Assembly: GCA_938002665.1 (NCBI GenBank) | Contig: CALLAE010000032.1 | Span: 1 to 63,784 of the forward strand | Direction: 5' to 3' | DNA length: 63,784 bases | DNA from: an uncultured Saprospiraceae bacterium | Lineage (GTDB): Bacteria > Bacteroidota > Bacteroidia > Chitinophagales > Saprospiraceae | Part shown: piece by piece, positions 26,337-35,838 of the stretch | How the letters are laid out: each line of letters starts with the position of its first letter | Numbering within the stretch: the stretch's first letter is position 1 | Notes under the pieces: generated by a model | Told to the model about the DNA's origin: nothing | Database searches by the model: none | Seen by the model: only the letters and a program-made list of their open reading frames with translations | Made by a program: the position numbers and the translations under genes

Positions 26337-29300
26337 TTACAGTTTTGAAAATCCTTTACTTACTTCATTATTTCCTGATATCATTTTGATATAGTACAGA
26401 CCTTCAGAGTACTGACTTATATTAACTTGAATCTCTTGGTCAGTTATACTGTAAGTCCCAATAATTTGGCCTTGGCTATTGTATAAAATTACTTGAGAAC
26501 CATACTTAGATGGCTTGTTGTTCTTGATAGAAATAATGTTTGCTGCAGGATTTGGATATAAGCTGAAATCAGTAACATAATCATCTGGGATTACTGTTTC
26601 TACTTCACTGCAAGAAGTTCTATCGATCATAACAGCATTAGAGAAAGCGTAATTTCCTTCTATCATGTCTATAGTATTACCTATTGCCATATTCGCCAGA
26701 TCGCCATTGTATGCAATGTGATAGATGAAAGCTCTTCCTATACCTGTTCCTTCAAAATCATATGGGAATGCGGCAGGCATTGCTACTATGGTGTTAGTGG
26801 CATCTACTATTACATATGCAGAACTTTCACTTACGTTATTATATATCTGTACATCTACAAAATCAGAGATACCATCATTTATACAGAAAGCTTCTTGAGT
26901 TAACCCATTAGAAGTGTTTAGATTACCTCCACTTACTATAGGAGATGCACAATCAGCACCTATCTTCCTAACTACAGTTATTGGGTTAGATAGAGAGTAG
27001 CATCCTTGCAAGTCAGCAGCGTTAGCACCTACTGTAGCTCCTTGTAGACCAGAAATGAAAGCTAGGTTCCAGATTAAGCATGTTCCTTCGCCTGCACCTT
27101 CAAAGTTAAAAGGTTGGCCAGCAGGAAGACCTAAGATAGTTCCATCTGTGTCTGTGATAACATAAGCCATGTTTGGACCAGCAGAATTTAATAAGTCAAC
27201 AGTTATATTCTCATCCATTCCATCATCTGCACATACTTCTATGGTTGTTGCTCCAGTACCTCCACTTAAAGTAAGGTTACCACCATTGAGACCTCCTTCA
27301 CATATAGTCTGTACAACCAAGTCGTCTATATCCCAAGCTGATACAGTTGTCCCTTGAACACCTGCTAAGCAGTATGGTAATAATTCAAAATTGAAAACAG
27401 TAGCAGTTGATACAGTAAATTCTGGATTTGCAGTAAAGTCAAAATTTTCTAAACTGTAAGCATTACTAGTCGGTAAGCCAGTCTGTCTGAAAATTTCAGT
27501 ACCATTTTTCATAACTCTTATTCCATATAAAGTCGGATAGTTGTTAGGTCCTGAAGTACCATTCACCCATGTGAAATTTAAAGGTGCAGCTTCATAGAAA
27601 CTTACTGACCCTAGATTTCCTGTTCCATTTCCTGAAGGCGTAACTGTTATGTCAAATCTGACAGCATGAGGATTATTTGCTTCAAAGGTACAGTTATCAT
27701 AAGAAGAAACACATACTGCTGTAGAACCATTGATTCCTGCAGTACAAGAATGTGGATATTCAGTAGGGTTATTTCTATATACACTACTTCCTGAAAGTTG
27801 TGTACATGAAGGATCGTTACTCACTACTGGTGTCAAATCCGAATAATCAAATTGCGTAGAACCCGTAAGTGCAGAACAAGCATTCATGTTATATGTAAGA
27901 CTAGACATAGAAGAAGAACTGTCTATATCATATCTATTTACTGCTATTGAGTTAGAAAGACTGTAGCAGCCTTCTAGATCAGAAACATTGGCACCCATAG
28001 CTAACCCTGTCAAATTACCTGCGTAATTTAAATTCCAGATGTAGCATATACCAGTTCCAGCACCATCAAAATCAAACGGTGGACTTGCAGGAAGACCTAA
28101 GATATTTCCAGCTCCGTCAGTGATAACCCATTGGTCAGTTCCACCTGAGTTAGAACCAAATAAATTCGCTTCGACTAGGTCCGCGACTCCATCTCCAACA
28201 CAAACAGAAGCTGATGTAAATCCACCTGTAGTTGTAATAGAACCACCAGCTGATTGTGAACGGTATACCGTAATGAAGTTTGAAACAGCATAGCAACCAG
28301 TGATGGTGTTTACGTTGCCTCCCACTGCAATACCTGATGCTTGGTCATAGGCTACAAAATAAATTCTGCATACACCTGGACCAGCTCCAGAAAAGTCAAA
28401 GCTTGGACCAGCCGCAAGATCCAAAATGTTTCCTTGGTCATCGGTTACAACATAGGTGCCATTAGGAGCATTACTGCCGCTATTAGTGACATCTATTACA
28501 TTAGGTAAGTTATCTTCTAGACATACACTAACACTAGTTCTTCCTCCTGATGATAAAGTACCAGCTCCGATTTCTTGCTTGTTAACCTCAATAGAATTGG
28601 ACAATGCAAAGCAACCTGTCATTGTATTGGCATTCCCTCCGAGAGAAAGTCCACCGATACCATTCTCATAACTGAGGCTCCATAGGAAGCATGTTCCATT
28701 AGGAAGCCCTTCAAAACTAAAAGGTGAAGAACCTGGAAGGCTGATTATATTTCCATTTGCATCAGTGATCAACCATCTTTGGAATCCTCCAGAATTTCCT
28801 GTTAGAGTTACGTCTATCATGTCAGCTATGCCGTCATTACATACATTGATGACACCACCAGTTGCAGAACCGATTGTTCCAGCTATTGGGTTGTACTTAT
28901 TTACAGTCATTTCATTAGAAAAATCAATGCAATCAGCAGTTATATTATCTACATTTCCACCTACAAACAAACCACTAACCCCTGCGTAATAAGCGACATG
29001 AGTTATTTTATATGTACCGTTACTGTAACTTGTGAAATCAAAAGAAGGACTTGGGGAAAGTGCTACTATGTTACCATTCTCATCAGAAAGTATATATTGA
29101 GAATTTGCTCCAAAGTTATTGAAGATGTCAATGTTAATTACTTGACTTCCATTCACTCCACAGATGTCTATAAAGTTTTGTCCAGCTTGTGAGATGGTTC
29201 CCGCACTTGAAGATCTTTTTCTAACAGTGATAGAGTTAGATAAATCATAACAACCTTCAAATTCAGATACGTTTTGACCTATAAAGAGTCCTCTAAATGA

Positions 29301-31220
29301 TGACTCAAAACTTAAGTGCCAGATCATGCATGTTTCTCCTAAGCTAGGGTCAAGTACAAATGGAGGACTATTAGGTAGAGATATAATATTTCCATTAGGG
29401 TCAGTTACAACCCATCTTCCAAACTCACCAGCAGCACCAGTAAGGCTTATGTCTATAGGATCAGAAACCGTTCCTTCAATACATATCTCAAAATCGCTTC
29501 CTGAAGGAGAAGATATCGTACCTCCATTGGCAAGTTCTTTATCAACCGTAACAGCATTTGACAATCCAAAGCAGAATCCATCAAGGTTATTTACGTTACT
29601 ACCATTTGATAAGCCATTCAATGCCCCTATCCAAGATACATTATAGAATAAATAGGTACCTGAAGCAGCCCCAGAAAGGTCAAGTGGAAAAGTTGGGTTT
29701 GTATTTGTGATGTTCCCATTCCCATCAGTTTGTACTATTTGTGAATTTGTTCCACTAGTATTATTTGCAACGATATTCACAACATTTGATGTTCCGTTGC
29801 CATCACATATATTGATAAATGTTACTCCGTTACTGGATAATACTCCTCCATCTGCTACCATTTTAGAAATAGTAATGGAGTTAGAAAGATTGAAGCAGCC
29901 ACCAAGATTATTAGCGTTGTTTCCAATTTGTAATCCTGTGATATTACCATTATAGCCTAGGTGCCAAATTAAGTTTTGGTCTCCAGAATACTGAGAGAGA
30001 TCAAAGGGAGGATTATTTGGTAGGCCTATTATATTTCCGTTTGGATCTGTGATTACCCATCTTCCAGTGCCTGTTGATCCAGTTAGTGTGACATCTATAA
30101 GGTTATCTCCGTGAGCACAAATTTCATTTCCATTAGGACTAGATATAGTTCCTCCGTTTGCTGTTTCTCTATTTACTGTTACAGGGTTAGAAAGATCAAA
30201 ACATCCTTGTATATCAGATGCATTATTTCCAACTACTAGACCAGTCAATGGCCCATTAAAACTAGCGTACCAGATAAGACATACACCTGTTCCTGCACCA
30301 CTTAAGTCAAAAGGTGGATTACCTGGAGGTAAGGCTAAAATGTTTCCTGCATCATCAGTAATTATATATGCACCTGATGGACCTTGATTACCAGAAACAG
30401 CTACGTCAATCATTGCTGCTTGGCTAGTACCGACACATACTGTTGTACTTGTAGAACCATTAGTTAGGGCTAAGGAACCACCATCTATTATAGTACCACA
30501 AGAAGATTCTATCCTTATTTCATCAAGATCCCATGCAGTAACTAGTGAACCATTGCCTATTAAGCAATACCCTATCAATTCAAATGTGAAAACTGATGTC
30601 TCAGTAACTGTGAAAGCAGGGTTGTCTAAAAAGCTAAATGATTCAAGTGTCCAATCATTAGTGGTATTGTTACCTTCTGATCTAAATACTTCAGAACCAT
30701 CTTTGAGAACTCTTATGCCGTATAGGGTCGGATAATTATTAAGACCGCTATCACCGTCAATCCAAGAGTAATTAGCAGGAGCTTGCTCATAGAATGAAAT
30801 ACTACTTAGTGATCCTGATCCTTCCGTACCTGGAGTTACTTCTACATCTATCTTGACAGACCTCATGTGTCCTGCTGGATAAGTACAATCCATTACCGAA
30901 CTCACACATACTCCCACAGAACCATCTACGCCTTCAGTACATGAGTGCGGATTTCTAAGAGGTTCCTCTCTATAGACTGTCCCACCAAGAACGTTCATTT
31001 GTAAACAAGTACTAGAATTATTGACCTCTGCAGTAAATTCTGAGTAGTCAACATTGGTGCCCTCGGTATTGTATGAAGAGCACTCATCCATGCTGAAGTA
31101 CAAACTTGAAGTGGAAAAATCACCATTCACAGGTGTTTCTGCACTGAGCAAAGAAGAATAATTGAATAAACACATTATCAAAGCTGATAACACGAAGAAC
31201 TTTCTTGTTTGAAAAGCCAT
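26337..31220 (-). CDS. Giant secreted repeat protein with T9SS type-A sorting domain
   Basis: 1627 residues with a signal peptide (FVLSALIMCLFNYSSLLSAE). Module A occurs twice (about residues 35-242 and 1104-1309); it has paired motifs HSC(T)-GV/I(D/N)GS-VCVSS, ISFYE/VSFYEAAP, NYPTLYGIRV and AWD(L/I)D(E/D). Repeat B, about 100-108 residues, occurs eight times between the A modules and twice after the second. Its core is (W/Y)(V/I)(I/V)TD-x-NGNI, xPPF(D/S)(F/L), CxIW-L-Y, GxNxxxxxGC(Y/F)xLSNxI/VTV. The last 80 residues (FSLYPNPAANIISI, GQIIGTYSI, SEGLYYIKM) are a clear type-A T9SS sorting domain. No enzyme motif is seen. Probably a surface adhesin or matrix protein. It has its own promoter box and ends at a bidirectional terminator. 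The family of module A and repeat B is not known to me. Confidence 0.86.
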   Translation of the reverse strand: MAFQTRKFFVLSALIMCLFNYSSLLSAETPVNGDFSTSSLYFSMDECSSYNTEGTNVDYSEFTAEVNNSSTCLQMNVLGGTVYREEPLRNPHSCTEGVDGSVGVCVSSVMDCTYPAGHMRSVKIDVEVTPGTEGSGSLSSISFYEQAPANYSWIDGDSGLNNYPTLYGIRVLKDGSEVFRSEGNNTTNDWTLESFSFLDNPAFTVTETSVFTFELIGYCLIGNGSLVTAWDLDEIRIESSCGTIIDGGSLALTNGSTSTTVCVGTSQAAMIDVAVSGNQGPSGAYIITDDAGNILALPPGNPPFDLSGAGTGVCLIWYASFNGPLTGLVVGNNASDIQGCFDLSNPVTVNRETANGGTISSPNGNEICAHGDNLIDVTLTGSTGTGRWVITDPNGNIIGLPNNPPFDLSQYSGDQNLIWHLGYNGNITGLQIGNNANNLGGCFNLSNSITISKMVADGGVLSSNGVTFINICDGNGTSNVVNIVANNTSGTNSQIVQTDGNGNITNTNPTFPLDLSGAASGTYLFYNVSWIGALNGLSNGSNVNNLDGFCFGLSNAVTVDKELANGGTISSPSGSDFEICIEGTVSDPIDISLTGAAGEFGRWVVTDPNGNIISLPNSPPFVLDPSLGETCMIWHLSFESSFRGLFIGQNVSEFEGCYDLSNSITVRKRSSSAGTISQAGQNFIDICGVNGSQVINIDIFNNFGANSQYILSDENGNIVALSPSPSFDFTSYSNGTYKITHVAYYAGVSGLFVGGNVDNITADCIDFSNEMTVNKYNPIAGTIGSATGGVINVCNDGIADMIDVTLTGNSGGFQRWLITDANGNIISLPGSSPFSFEGLPNGTCFLWSLSYENGIGGLSLGGNANTMTGCFALSNSIEVNKQEIGAGTLSSGGRTSVSVCLEDNLPNVIDVTNSGSNAPNGTYVVTDDQGNILDLAAGPSFDFSGAGPGVCRIYFVAYDQASGIAVGGNVNTITGCYAVSNFITVYRSQSAGGSITTTGGFTSASVCVGDGVADLVEANLFGSNSGGTDQWVITDGAGNILGLPASPPFDFDGAGTGICYIWNLNYAGNLTGLAMGANVSDLEGCYSLSNSIAVNRYDIDSSSSMSSLTYNMNACSALTGSTQFDYSDLTPVVSNDPSCTQLSGSSVYRNNPTEYPHSCTAGINGSTAVCVSSYDNCTFEANNPHAVRFDITVTPSGNGTGNLGSVSFYEAAPLNFTWVNGTSGPNNYPTLYGIRVMKNGTEIFRQTGLPTSNAYSLENFDFTANPEFTVSTATVFNFELLPYCLAGVQGTTVSAWDIDDLVVQTICEGGLNGGNLTLSGGTGATTIEVCADDGMDENITVDLLNSAGPNMAYVITDTDGTILGLPAGQPFNFEGAGEGTCLIWNLAFISGLQGATVGANAADLQGCYSLSNPITVVRKIGADCASPIVSGGNLNTSNGLTQEAFCINDGISDFVDVQIYNNVSESSAYVIVDATNTIVAMPAAFPYDFEGTGIGRAFIYHIAYNGDLANMAIGNTIDMIEGNYAFSNAVMIDRTSCSEVETVIPDDYVTDFSLYPNPAANIISIKNNKPSKYGSQVILYNSQGQIIGTYSITDQEIQVNISQYSEGLYYIKMISGNNEVSKGFSKL
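27912..30494 (-). repeat. Eight tandem repeat-B modules in the giant secreted protein
   Basis: Eight diverged protein repeats of about 100-108 residues, each opening with a GGT/AGT(I/L)SS-like linker, carrying one Cys early and two later (CxIW and GC(Y/F)xLSN), and ending in a (T)V(N/D/R)(K/R) strand. Unlike the adhesin repeats at 3.7-6.5 kb these are conserved in protein but not in DNA, so they are an old expansion. Two further copies lie at about 26605-27297 after the second A module. Confidence 0.8.
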
Positions 31221-31604
31221 AAGAGTTTCGATTGAGTAAAAAATATAAATAAAACTGAGTATACGATATAAGATGATAAGCTAGCTATTAGCTTAACCCA
31301 AATATAGGATTGTTTATCAGTTAATTATGTATGAACTAAAAAAATATATGAGTTTGTTCGATGCATAATTGATAACAAAAATACCCATTCAGATATTTAA
31401 TTCATACATATATATACAATCTTATTATTAGTCTTTAGTTAAAGTTATTTTGTTCAATGTAATCTAATCATTAGCAGATATTTATACATTATGAAAAGTA
31501 ATCATGTAATATATACCAGTTTTATATGCGCACACAATCGAATTTAGCCCACTATTCAAGTCATATATTTATAGTCGATAATTTCCTTTCATTAAAATCC
31601 TAAT
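31221..31604. other. AT-rich divergent intergenic region, 384 bp
   Basis: It separates the giant secreted protein gene from the S46 peptidase gene. It is very AT-rich with many short A/T tracts and carries no credible ORF, tRNA or hairpin terminator that I can see. A promoter box for the leftward gene is listed separately. For the rightward gene only near matches to TAnnTTTG (for example TATATTTA near 31565) are visible. Confidence 0.6.
31299..31306 (-). promoter_or_regulatory. Predicted -7 box for the giant secreted protein
   Basis: On the minus strand this reads TATATTTG, an exact TAnnTTTG match, about 80 bases upstream of the start codon, giving a predicted leader of roughly 70 bases. No clear -33 element. 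Confidence 0.35.
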
Positions 31605-33689
31605 ATGAGATTATACAGAACTCTTTTACTCATAGTTCTTTCAGCAATCAGTTTTTATTGCCATTCCCAAGCGCAAGAAGCTAGTCCTTTTGATTTTGGA
31701 CGAATGTGGACTTTTGAGCAACCTCCTACAGATTGGTTTAAGGAAGCTTATGGTATAGAAGCAGACCAAGCTTGGTTTGATGATGTAAGAAAATCATCTT
31801 TAAAATTTGCCTCTTGGTGTTCAGCATCTTTTGTGTCGCCTAATGGCTTGATAATGACTAACCATCATTGTTCAAGGGACGTCGCAATTTCCGTTCAGGA
31901 AGCAGGTGAAAACTTTGACAATAACGGCTATTATGCATCTGAGCTTAGTGATGAAAGAAGAGTAGCAGATCTTTTTGTTGAGCAGCTTATAAAAGTTGCG
32001 GACATCACAGAAAGAGTATTGGATGCAAAATCCAAAGCTTCTTCAGATGTAGAAGCGTTAGAAGTGGAAAGCGCCACACTAGAAGCTATCAAAACGGAAT
32101 ACAGTGAAAGGATGGAATGGAAAGATTTGCGCTTGCAAACGGTGTCTTTTTATTCCGGAGGGAAATACTCTTTATATGGATACAAGAAGTATGATGATAT
32201 AAGATTGGTACTTATACCAGAGAATGATTTGGGCTTCTATGGCGGTGATCCTGACAACTTCACTTTCCCTAGATATAATCTTGACTGTACATTTTGGAGA
32301 GCTTATGATGAGTCAGGTAAACCATTAGATACTAGTAAGCACTATTATGAGTTCAATATTGATGGCATAGAAGAAGGTACGCCAGTTTTTGTAGTTGGAA
32401 ATCCTGGTCGAACTGAAAGATATAGGACCACTGCACAATTGGAATACGACAGAGATTACAGATTCAAGCATCTCCTAAGATGGCTGACTAACAGAAGAGA
32501 CCTTATGCAAGAGGATTATAATAAGATGCAAGAAGACCCTTCTAAGGAAAGAGAGGCACAAGATGTTCTGAGTACTATTAACAATTTATCCAATTCTATA
32601 AAGGCCTATAATGGTATCATGGGTGGTCTGCACAACCCTAAATTGATGGGAAGAAAAAAGGCAATGGAAGATAAGATAAAGAGTAATTCTCAAGGACTCA
32701 GTTACTGGACTGATCTAGAAAATGAGTACAAGAAGCTAGAGCCACATGCGTGGGCTATAAATTTACTTGGCGCTTCTTCATTGAGAGGAAAAGCGTTGCA
32801 GCTTCTGCATAAACTAGGAAGTTATAAACAGCTTATATCTGTCGATGATAAGAACGAAGAAGAGATAAAACTTGCGAAAGAGGGGCTGGTGGAATTGGCT
32901 ACTGACATAGATATGGCTAAAGAGAAGAAGTTACTGAAGCTATTGCTTACTGAAATGAAAGAAGAATCCTATCCAGGAGATAATACACTTTCCAGAATGA
33001 TGGATGGAAATAGTATCGATGGATATGTGAATGAAATATTTAAAAATTCTGTTTTTCTTAAATCAGATGCTAACGTAGAAAAGTTTTTATCAAAAGATAA
33101 AAACATTAAAAAATCTAAAGATCCTCTGATTAAGGCAGCAGATATTATTTATTCACGATATAATGAGTCAGCTTCAGCCTTCCAGGAGTCTAGTGCATAC
33201 AGAAAAGGATTAGAGGCAAAGATTGCTAATCAAGCATTTAATGTTTTTGGAACTTCTTTGCCGCCAGATGCAACATTTACTCTAAGGATCAGTGATGGGA
33301 TAGTTGCTAATTATGAGTACAATGGTACAGTAGCGCCTATCAAAACCACCTACTTTGGGATGTATGATAGGCATTATGCTAATAATAAACAATTCCCGTG
33401 GTCATTACCTGAGAGATGGACTAACCCTCCGATGGAGTTATTGCAATCACCTCTAAATTTCGTATCGACAAATGATATAATAGGTGGTAATTCAGGAAGT
33501 GCTATAATCAATCAGAAAGGAGAGGCAGTGGGTTTGATTTTTGATGGTAACATAGAGTCTCTTCCAGGTAATTTTATTTTTGATGAAGAGCATAATAGAT
33601 CAGTTTCCGTACATGCTGGCGGCATACATGCTGCTCTAAAACATATCTACAAAGCTGAAAGAATTATAGAAGAATTAATGGGAAGCTAA
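31605..33689 (+). CDS. S46 family dipeptidyl peptidase, DPP7-like
   Basis: 694 residues with a signal peptide (LLLIVLSAISFYCHSQAQ). It has the chymotrypsin-like triad of S46 peptidases: His in TNHHC (85-89), Asp in the DNFTFPRYNLD region and Ser630 in GGNSGSA. The long helical insertion between them (about 260-560) is the S46 lid domain. Family members are periplasmic or surface enzymes that release dipeptides from oligopeptide N-termini. The residue 18 positions after the catalytic Ser, which is Arg in acid-specific DPP11 and Gly in DPP7, is Gly here (Gly648 in IFDGN), so preference for hydrophobic or uncharged residues is inferred. It probably feeds on peptides made by the secreted proteases nearby. 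A hairpin terminator follows. Confidence 0.9.
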   Translation: MRLYRTLLLIVLSAISFYCHSQAQEASPFDFGRMWTFEQPPTDWFKEAYGIEADQAWFDDVRKSSLKFASWCSASFVSPNGLIMTNHHCSRDVAISVQEAGENFDNNGYYASELSDERRVADLFVEQLIKVADITERVLDAKSKASSDVEALEVESATLEAIKTEYSERMEWKDLRLQTVSFYSGGKYSLYGYKKYDDIRLVLIPENDLGFYGGDPDNFTFPRYNLDCTFWRAYDESGKPLDTSKHYYEFNIDGIEEGTPVFVVGNPGRTERYRTTAQLEYDRDYRFKHLLRWLTNRRDLMQEDYNKMQEDPSKEREAQDVLSTINNLSNSIKAYNGIMGGLHNPKLMGRKKAMEDKIKSNSQGLSYWTDLENEYKKLEPHAWAINLLGASSLRGKALQLLHKLGSYKQLISVDDKNEEEIKLAKEGLVELATDIDMAKEKKLLKLLLTEMKEESYPGDNTLSRMMDGNSIDGYVNEIFKNSVFLKSDANVEKFLSKDKNIKKSKDPLIKAADIIYSRYNESASAFQESSAYRKGLEAKIANQAFNVFGTSLPPDATFTLRISDGIVANYEYNGTVAPIKTTYFGMYDRHYANNKQFPWSLPERWTNPPMELLQSPLNFVSTNDIIGGNSGSAIINQKGEAVGLIFDGNIESLPGNFIFDEEHNRSVSVHAGGIHAALKHIYKAERIIEELMGS

Positions 33690-33712
33690 AAGTGGATTTA
33701 CTATATAAAGTA

Positions 33713-33745
33713 AAAGGGCTCTCATCGCGAGATGAGAGCCCTTCT
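33713..33745. terminator. Bidirectional terminator between S46 peptidase and dnaK
   Basis: A perfect 13-bp stem (AAGGGCTCTCATC / GATGAGAGCCCTT) with a GCGA tetraloop and short T-runs on both strands, between two convergent genes. Confidence 0.85.
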
Positions 33746-33766
33746 TATGTTATAATCAATGCTGAT

Positions 33767-35677
33767 TTACTTGTCATCAACTTCTTCAAATTCTACGTCA
33801 GTCACTTCTTCGCCATCCTTATTTCCTTGCTCACCTGATGGTTCGGCTGTAGGCCCTTCTCCCCCATTTGCTTCTTGAGAAGCAGCATAGATATCTTGGC
33901 TAGCAGCTGTCCATGCAGTATTCATTTTCTCTAAGGCTGCATCTATAGCAGAAATATCTTGCATCTTATGCGCTTCTTTTAGCTCGACTAGGGCTGTGTC
34001 TATAGCTCCTTTCTTATCTTCAGGAATCTTATCACCATACTCTTTCATCTGCTTTTCTGTCTGGAAGATAAGTGTATCTGCCTGGTTGATTTTGTCTGCT
34101 GTTTCTTTTGCTTTTTTATCTGTATCAGCATTAGCAGCAGCTTCCGCTTTCATTTTCTCTATCTCCTCTTTAGATAAACCAGTAGAAGCTTCTATTCTGA
34201 TGTTTTGTTCCTTACCTGTCCCTTTGTCTTTAGCAGATACATTCAGAATGCCATTTGCATCCATATCAAAACTGACTTCTATCTGAGGAACTCCTCTAGG
34301 CGCTGGTGGTATACCATCTAGTATAAATCTACCCACTGCTCTATTATCCTTAGCCATTGGTCGTTCGCCTTGAAGGATATGTATCTCTACACTTGGCTGA
34401 TTATCCGCAGCTGTAGAATATACTTTTGACTTCTTAGTAGGTATAGTTGCATTGGCTTCTATCACAACATCATATACACCACCCATGGTCTCTATTCCCA
34501 TAGAGAGAGGCGTGACATCTAGCAATAGGACATCTTGTACATCACCACTCAGAACACCACCTTGGATAGAGGCTCCGACTGCTACAACTTCGTCAGGGTT
34601 GACACTTTTGTTTGGCTTTTTACCAAAGAACTTTTCTACAGCCTCTTGTATTTTAGGTATTCTAGTAGAACCACCTACAAGAATAATCTCGTCAATATCT
34701 GTTTTAGATAGTCCAGCATCTTTTAGTGCTTCTTGGCAAGGCTTTAAAGTTCTTTCTACCAGATCATCAGAAAGCTGCTCAAATTTTGATCTTGTCAATT
34801 TGAGGACTAAGTGCTTCGGTACACCATCCACTGCAGTCACATAAGGCAAGTTTATATCCGTTTCCGCAGAAGAAGACAATTCGATTTTTGCCTTTTCAGC
34901 AGCATCCTTCAATCTCTGGAGAGCCATAGGGTCTTTTCTAAGATCCATATTCTCTTGCTTCTTAAATTCTTCTGCTAGATGATCAATTATAACATGATCA
35001 AAATCATCTCCACCCAAGTGGGTATCTCCATTGGTGGATTTCACTTCAAAGACACCTTCACCTAGTTCCAAAATAGAAACATCAAAGGTTCCACCTCCTA
35101 AGTCATATACCACAATAGTAGAATCTTGACTTTTCTTATCTAGACCATACGCTAAAGCAGCTGCAGTAGGCTCATTGATAATTCTCTGCACATTTAAGCC
35201 TGCTATCTCCCCTGCTTCTTTGGTTGCTTGTCTCTGTGAATCATTAAAGTATGCTGGTACAGTGACAACGGCATCTGTCACTTCAGTACCCAAAAAGTCT
35301 TCAGCCGTTTTCTTCATTTTTTGAAGAATCATAGCTGAGATTTCTTGAGGAGTATATTTCCTATCGTCTATACCTATTCTTACAGTGTTATTATCACCTT
35401 TGACAACCTTATAAGTAGATCGTTCTATTTCTTTAGATACTTCATCAAATCTATGACCCATAAATCTTTTGACAGAGGAAACAGTTCTTGTAGGATTTGT
35501 AATTGCCTGTCTTTTGGCTGGATCTCCTACCTTGCGTTCTCCATTATCTAAGAAGGCAACTACTGAAGGCGTTGTCCTCCTTCCTTCTTCATTTGGAATA
35601 ACCACAGGTTCATTCCCTTCCATTACAGCAACTACCGAATTAGTAGTTCCAAGGTCAATACCTATTATTTTACCCAT
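33767..35677 (-). CDS. dnaK: Chaperone protein DnaK (Hsp70)
   Basis: 636 residues, standard length. The ATPase domain starts [18 protein letters not shown] and includes [14 protein letters not shown] and [13 protein letters not shown]. The substrate-binding domain starts around [14 protein letters not shown], and the acidic tail ends [14 protein letters not shown], as in most bacterial DnaKs. It folds proteins and limits stress damage in the cytoplasm with DnaJ and GrpE, which are not adjacent here. The gene appears monocistronic, with a terminator behind it and a 161-base upstream region holding two inverted repeats, but no CIRCE-type element. Confidence 0.98.
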   Translation of the reverse strand: MGKIIGIDLGTTNSVVAVMEGNEPVVIPNEEGRRTTPSVVAFLDNGERKVGDPAKRQAITNPTRTVSSVKRFMGHRFDEVSKEIERSTYKVVKGDNNTVRIGIDDRKYTPQEISAMILQKMKKTAEDFLGTEVTDAVVTVPAYFNDSQRQATKEAGEIAGLNVQRIINEPTAAALAYGLDKKSQDSTIVVYDLGGGTFDVSILELGEGVFEVKSTNGDTHLGGDDFDHVIIDHLAEEFKKQENMDLRKDPMALQRLKDAAEKAKIELSSSAETDINLPYVTAVDGVPKHLVLKLTRSKFEQLSDDLVERTLKPCQEALKDAGLSKTDIDEIILVGGSTRIPKIQEAVEKFFGKKPNKSVNPDEVVAVGASIQGGVLSGDVQDVLLLDVTPLSMGIETMGGVYDVVIEANATIPTKKSKVYSTAADNQPSVEIHILQGERPMAKDNRAVGRFILDGIPPAPRGVPQIEVSFDMDANGILNVSAKDKGTGKEQNIRIEASTGLSKEEIEKMKAEAAANADTDKKAKETADKINQADTLIFQTEKQMKEYGDKIPEDKKGAIDTALVELKEAHKMQDISAIDAALEKMNTAWTAASQDIYAASQEANGGEGPTAEPSGEQGNKDGEEVTDVEFEEVDDK

Positions 35678-35711
35678 ATTGAATTAATTATTTCTTTTGT
35701 TAATTGTTAAA

Positions 35712-35775
35712 TACACTGACTTATAATCAAAGTGTATGCCTTTGATGAAAACTGACAATTTGTAAGAAATTGTAA
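35712..35775 (-). promoter_or_regulatory. Two inverted repeats upstream of dnaK
   Basis: The first repeat is ATACACT-N13-AGTGTAT (about 35712-35738). The second is ACAATTT-N5-AAATTGT (about 35756-35774). On the dnaK strand the first overlaps TACACTTTG, which is one base longer than the TAnnTTTG consensus. Together they could be heat-shock control sites, but they do not match CIRCE. Coordinates of the second are approximate. Confidence 0.3.
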
Positions 35776-35838
35776 TATCTGTTTATGACAGACCTGCCTT
35801 GAGAAGGCTCTTTATATGACAAAAAGTCATTTCAGACC

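Noticed and set aside
26718-30735. Several plus-strand frames within the giant secreted protein gene
   Set aside because: They arise from the repeats in antisense; their products look like Pro/Leu/Thr-rich noise.
31221-31604. Possible tRNA or small RNA in the long AT-rich gap
   Set aside because: No cloverleaf, CCA end or stable hairpin with a T-run could be found by eye.
33996-35687. Long plus-strand frames across dnaK
   Set aside because: They are antisense shadows of a highly conserved gene with no coherent protein features.
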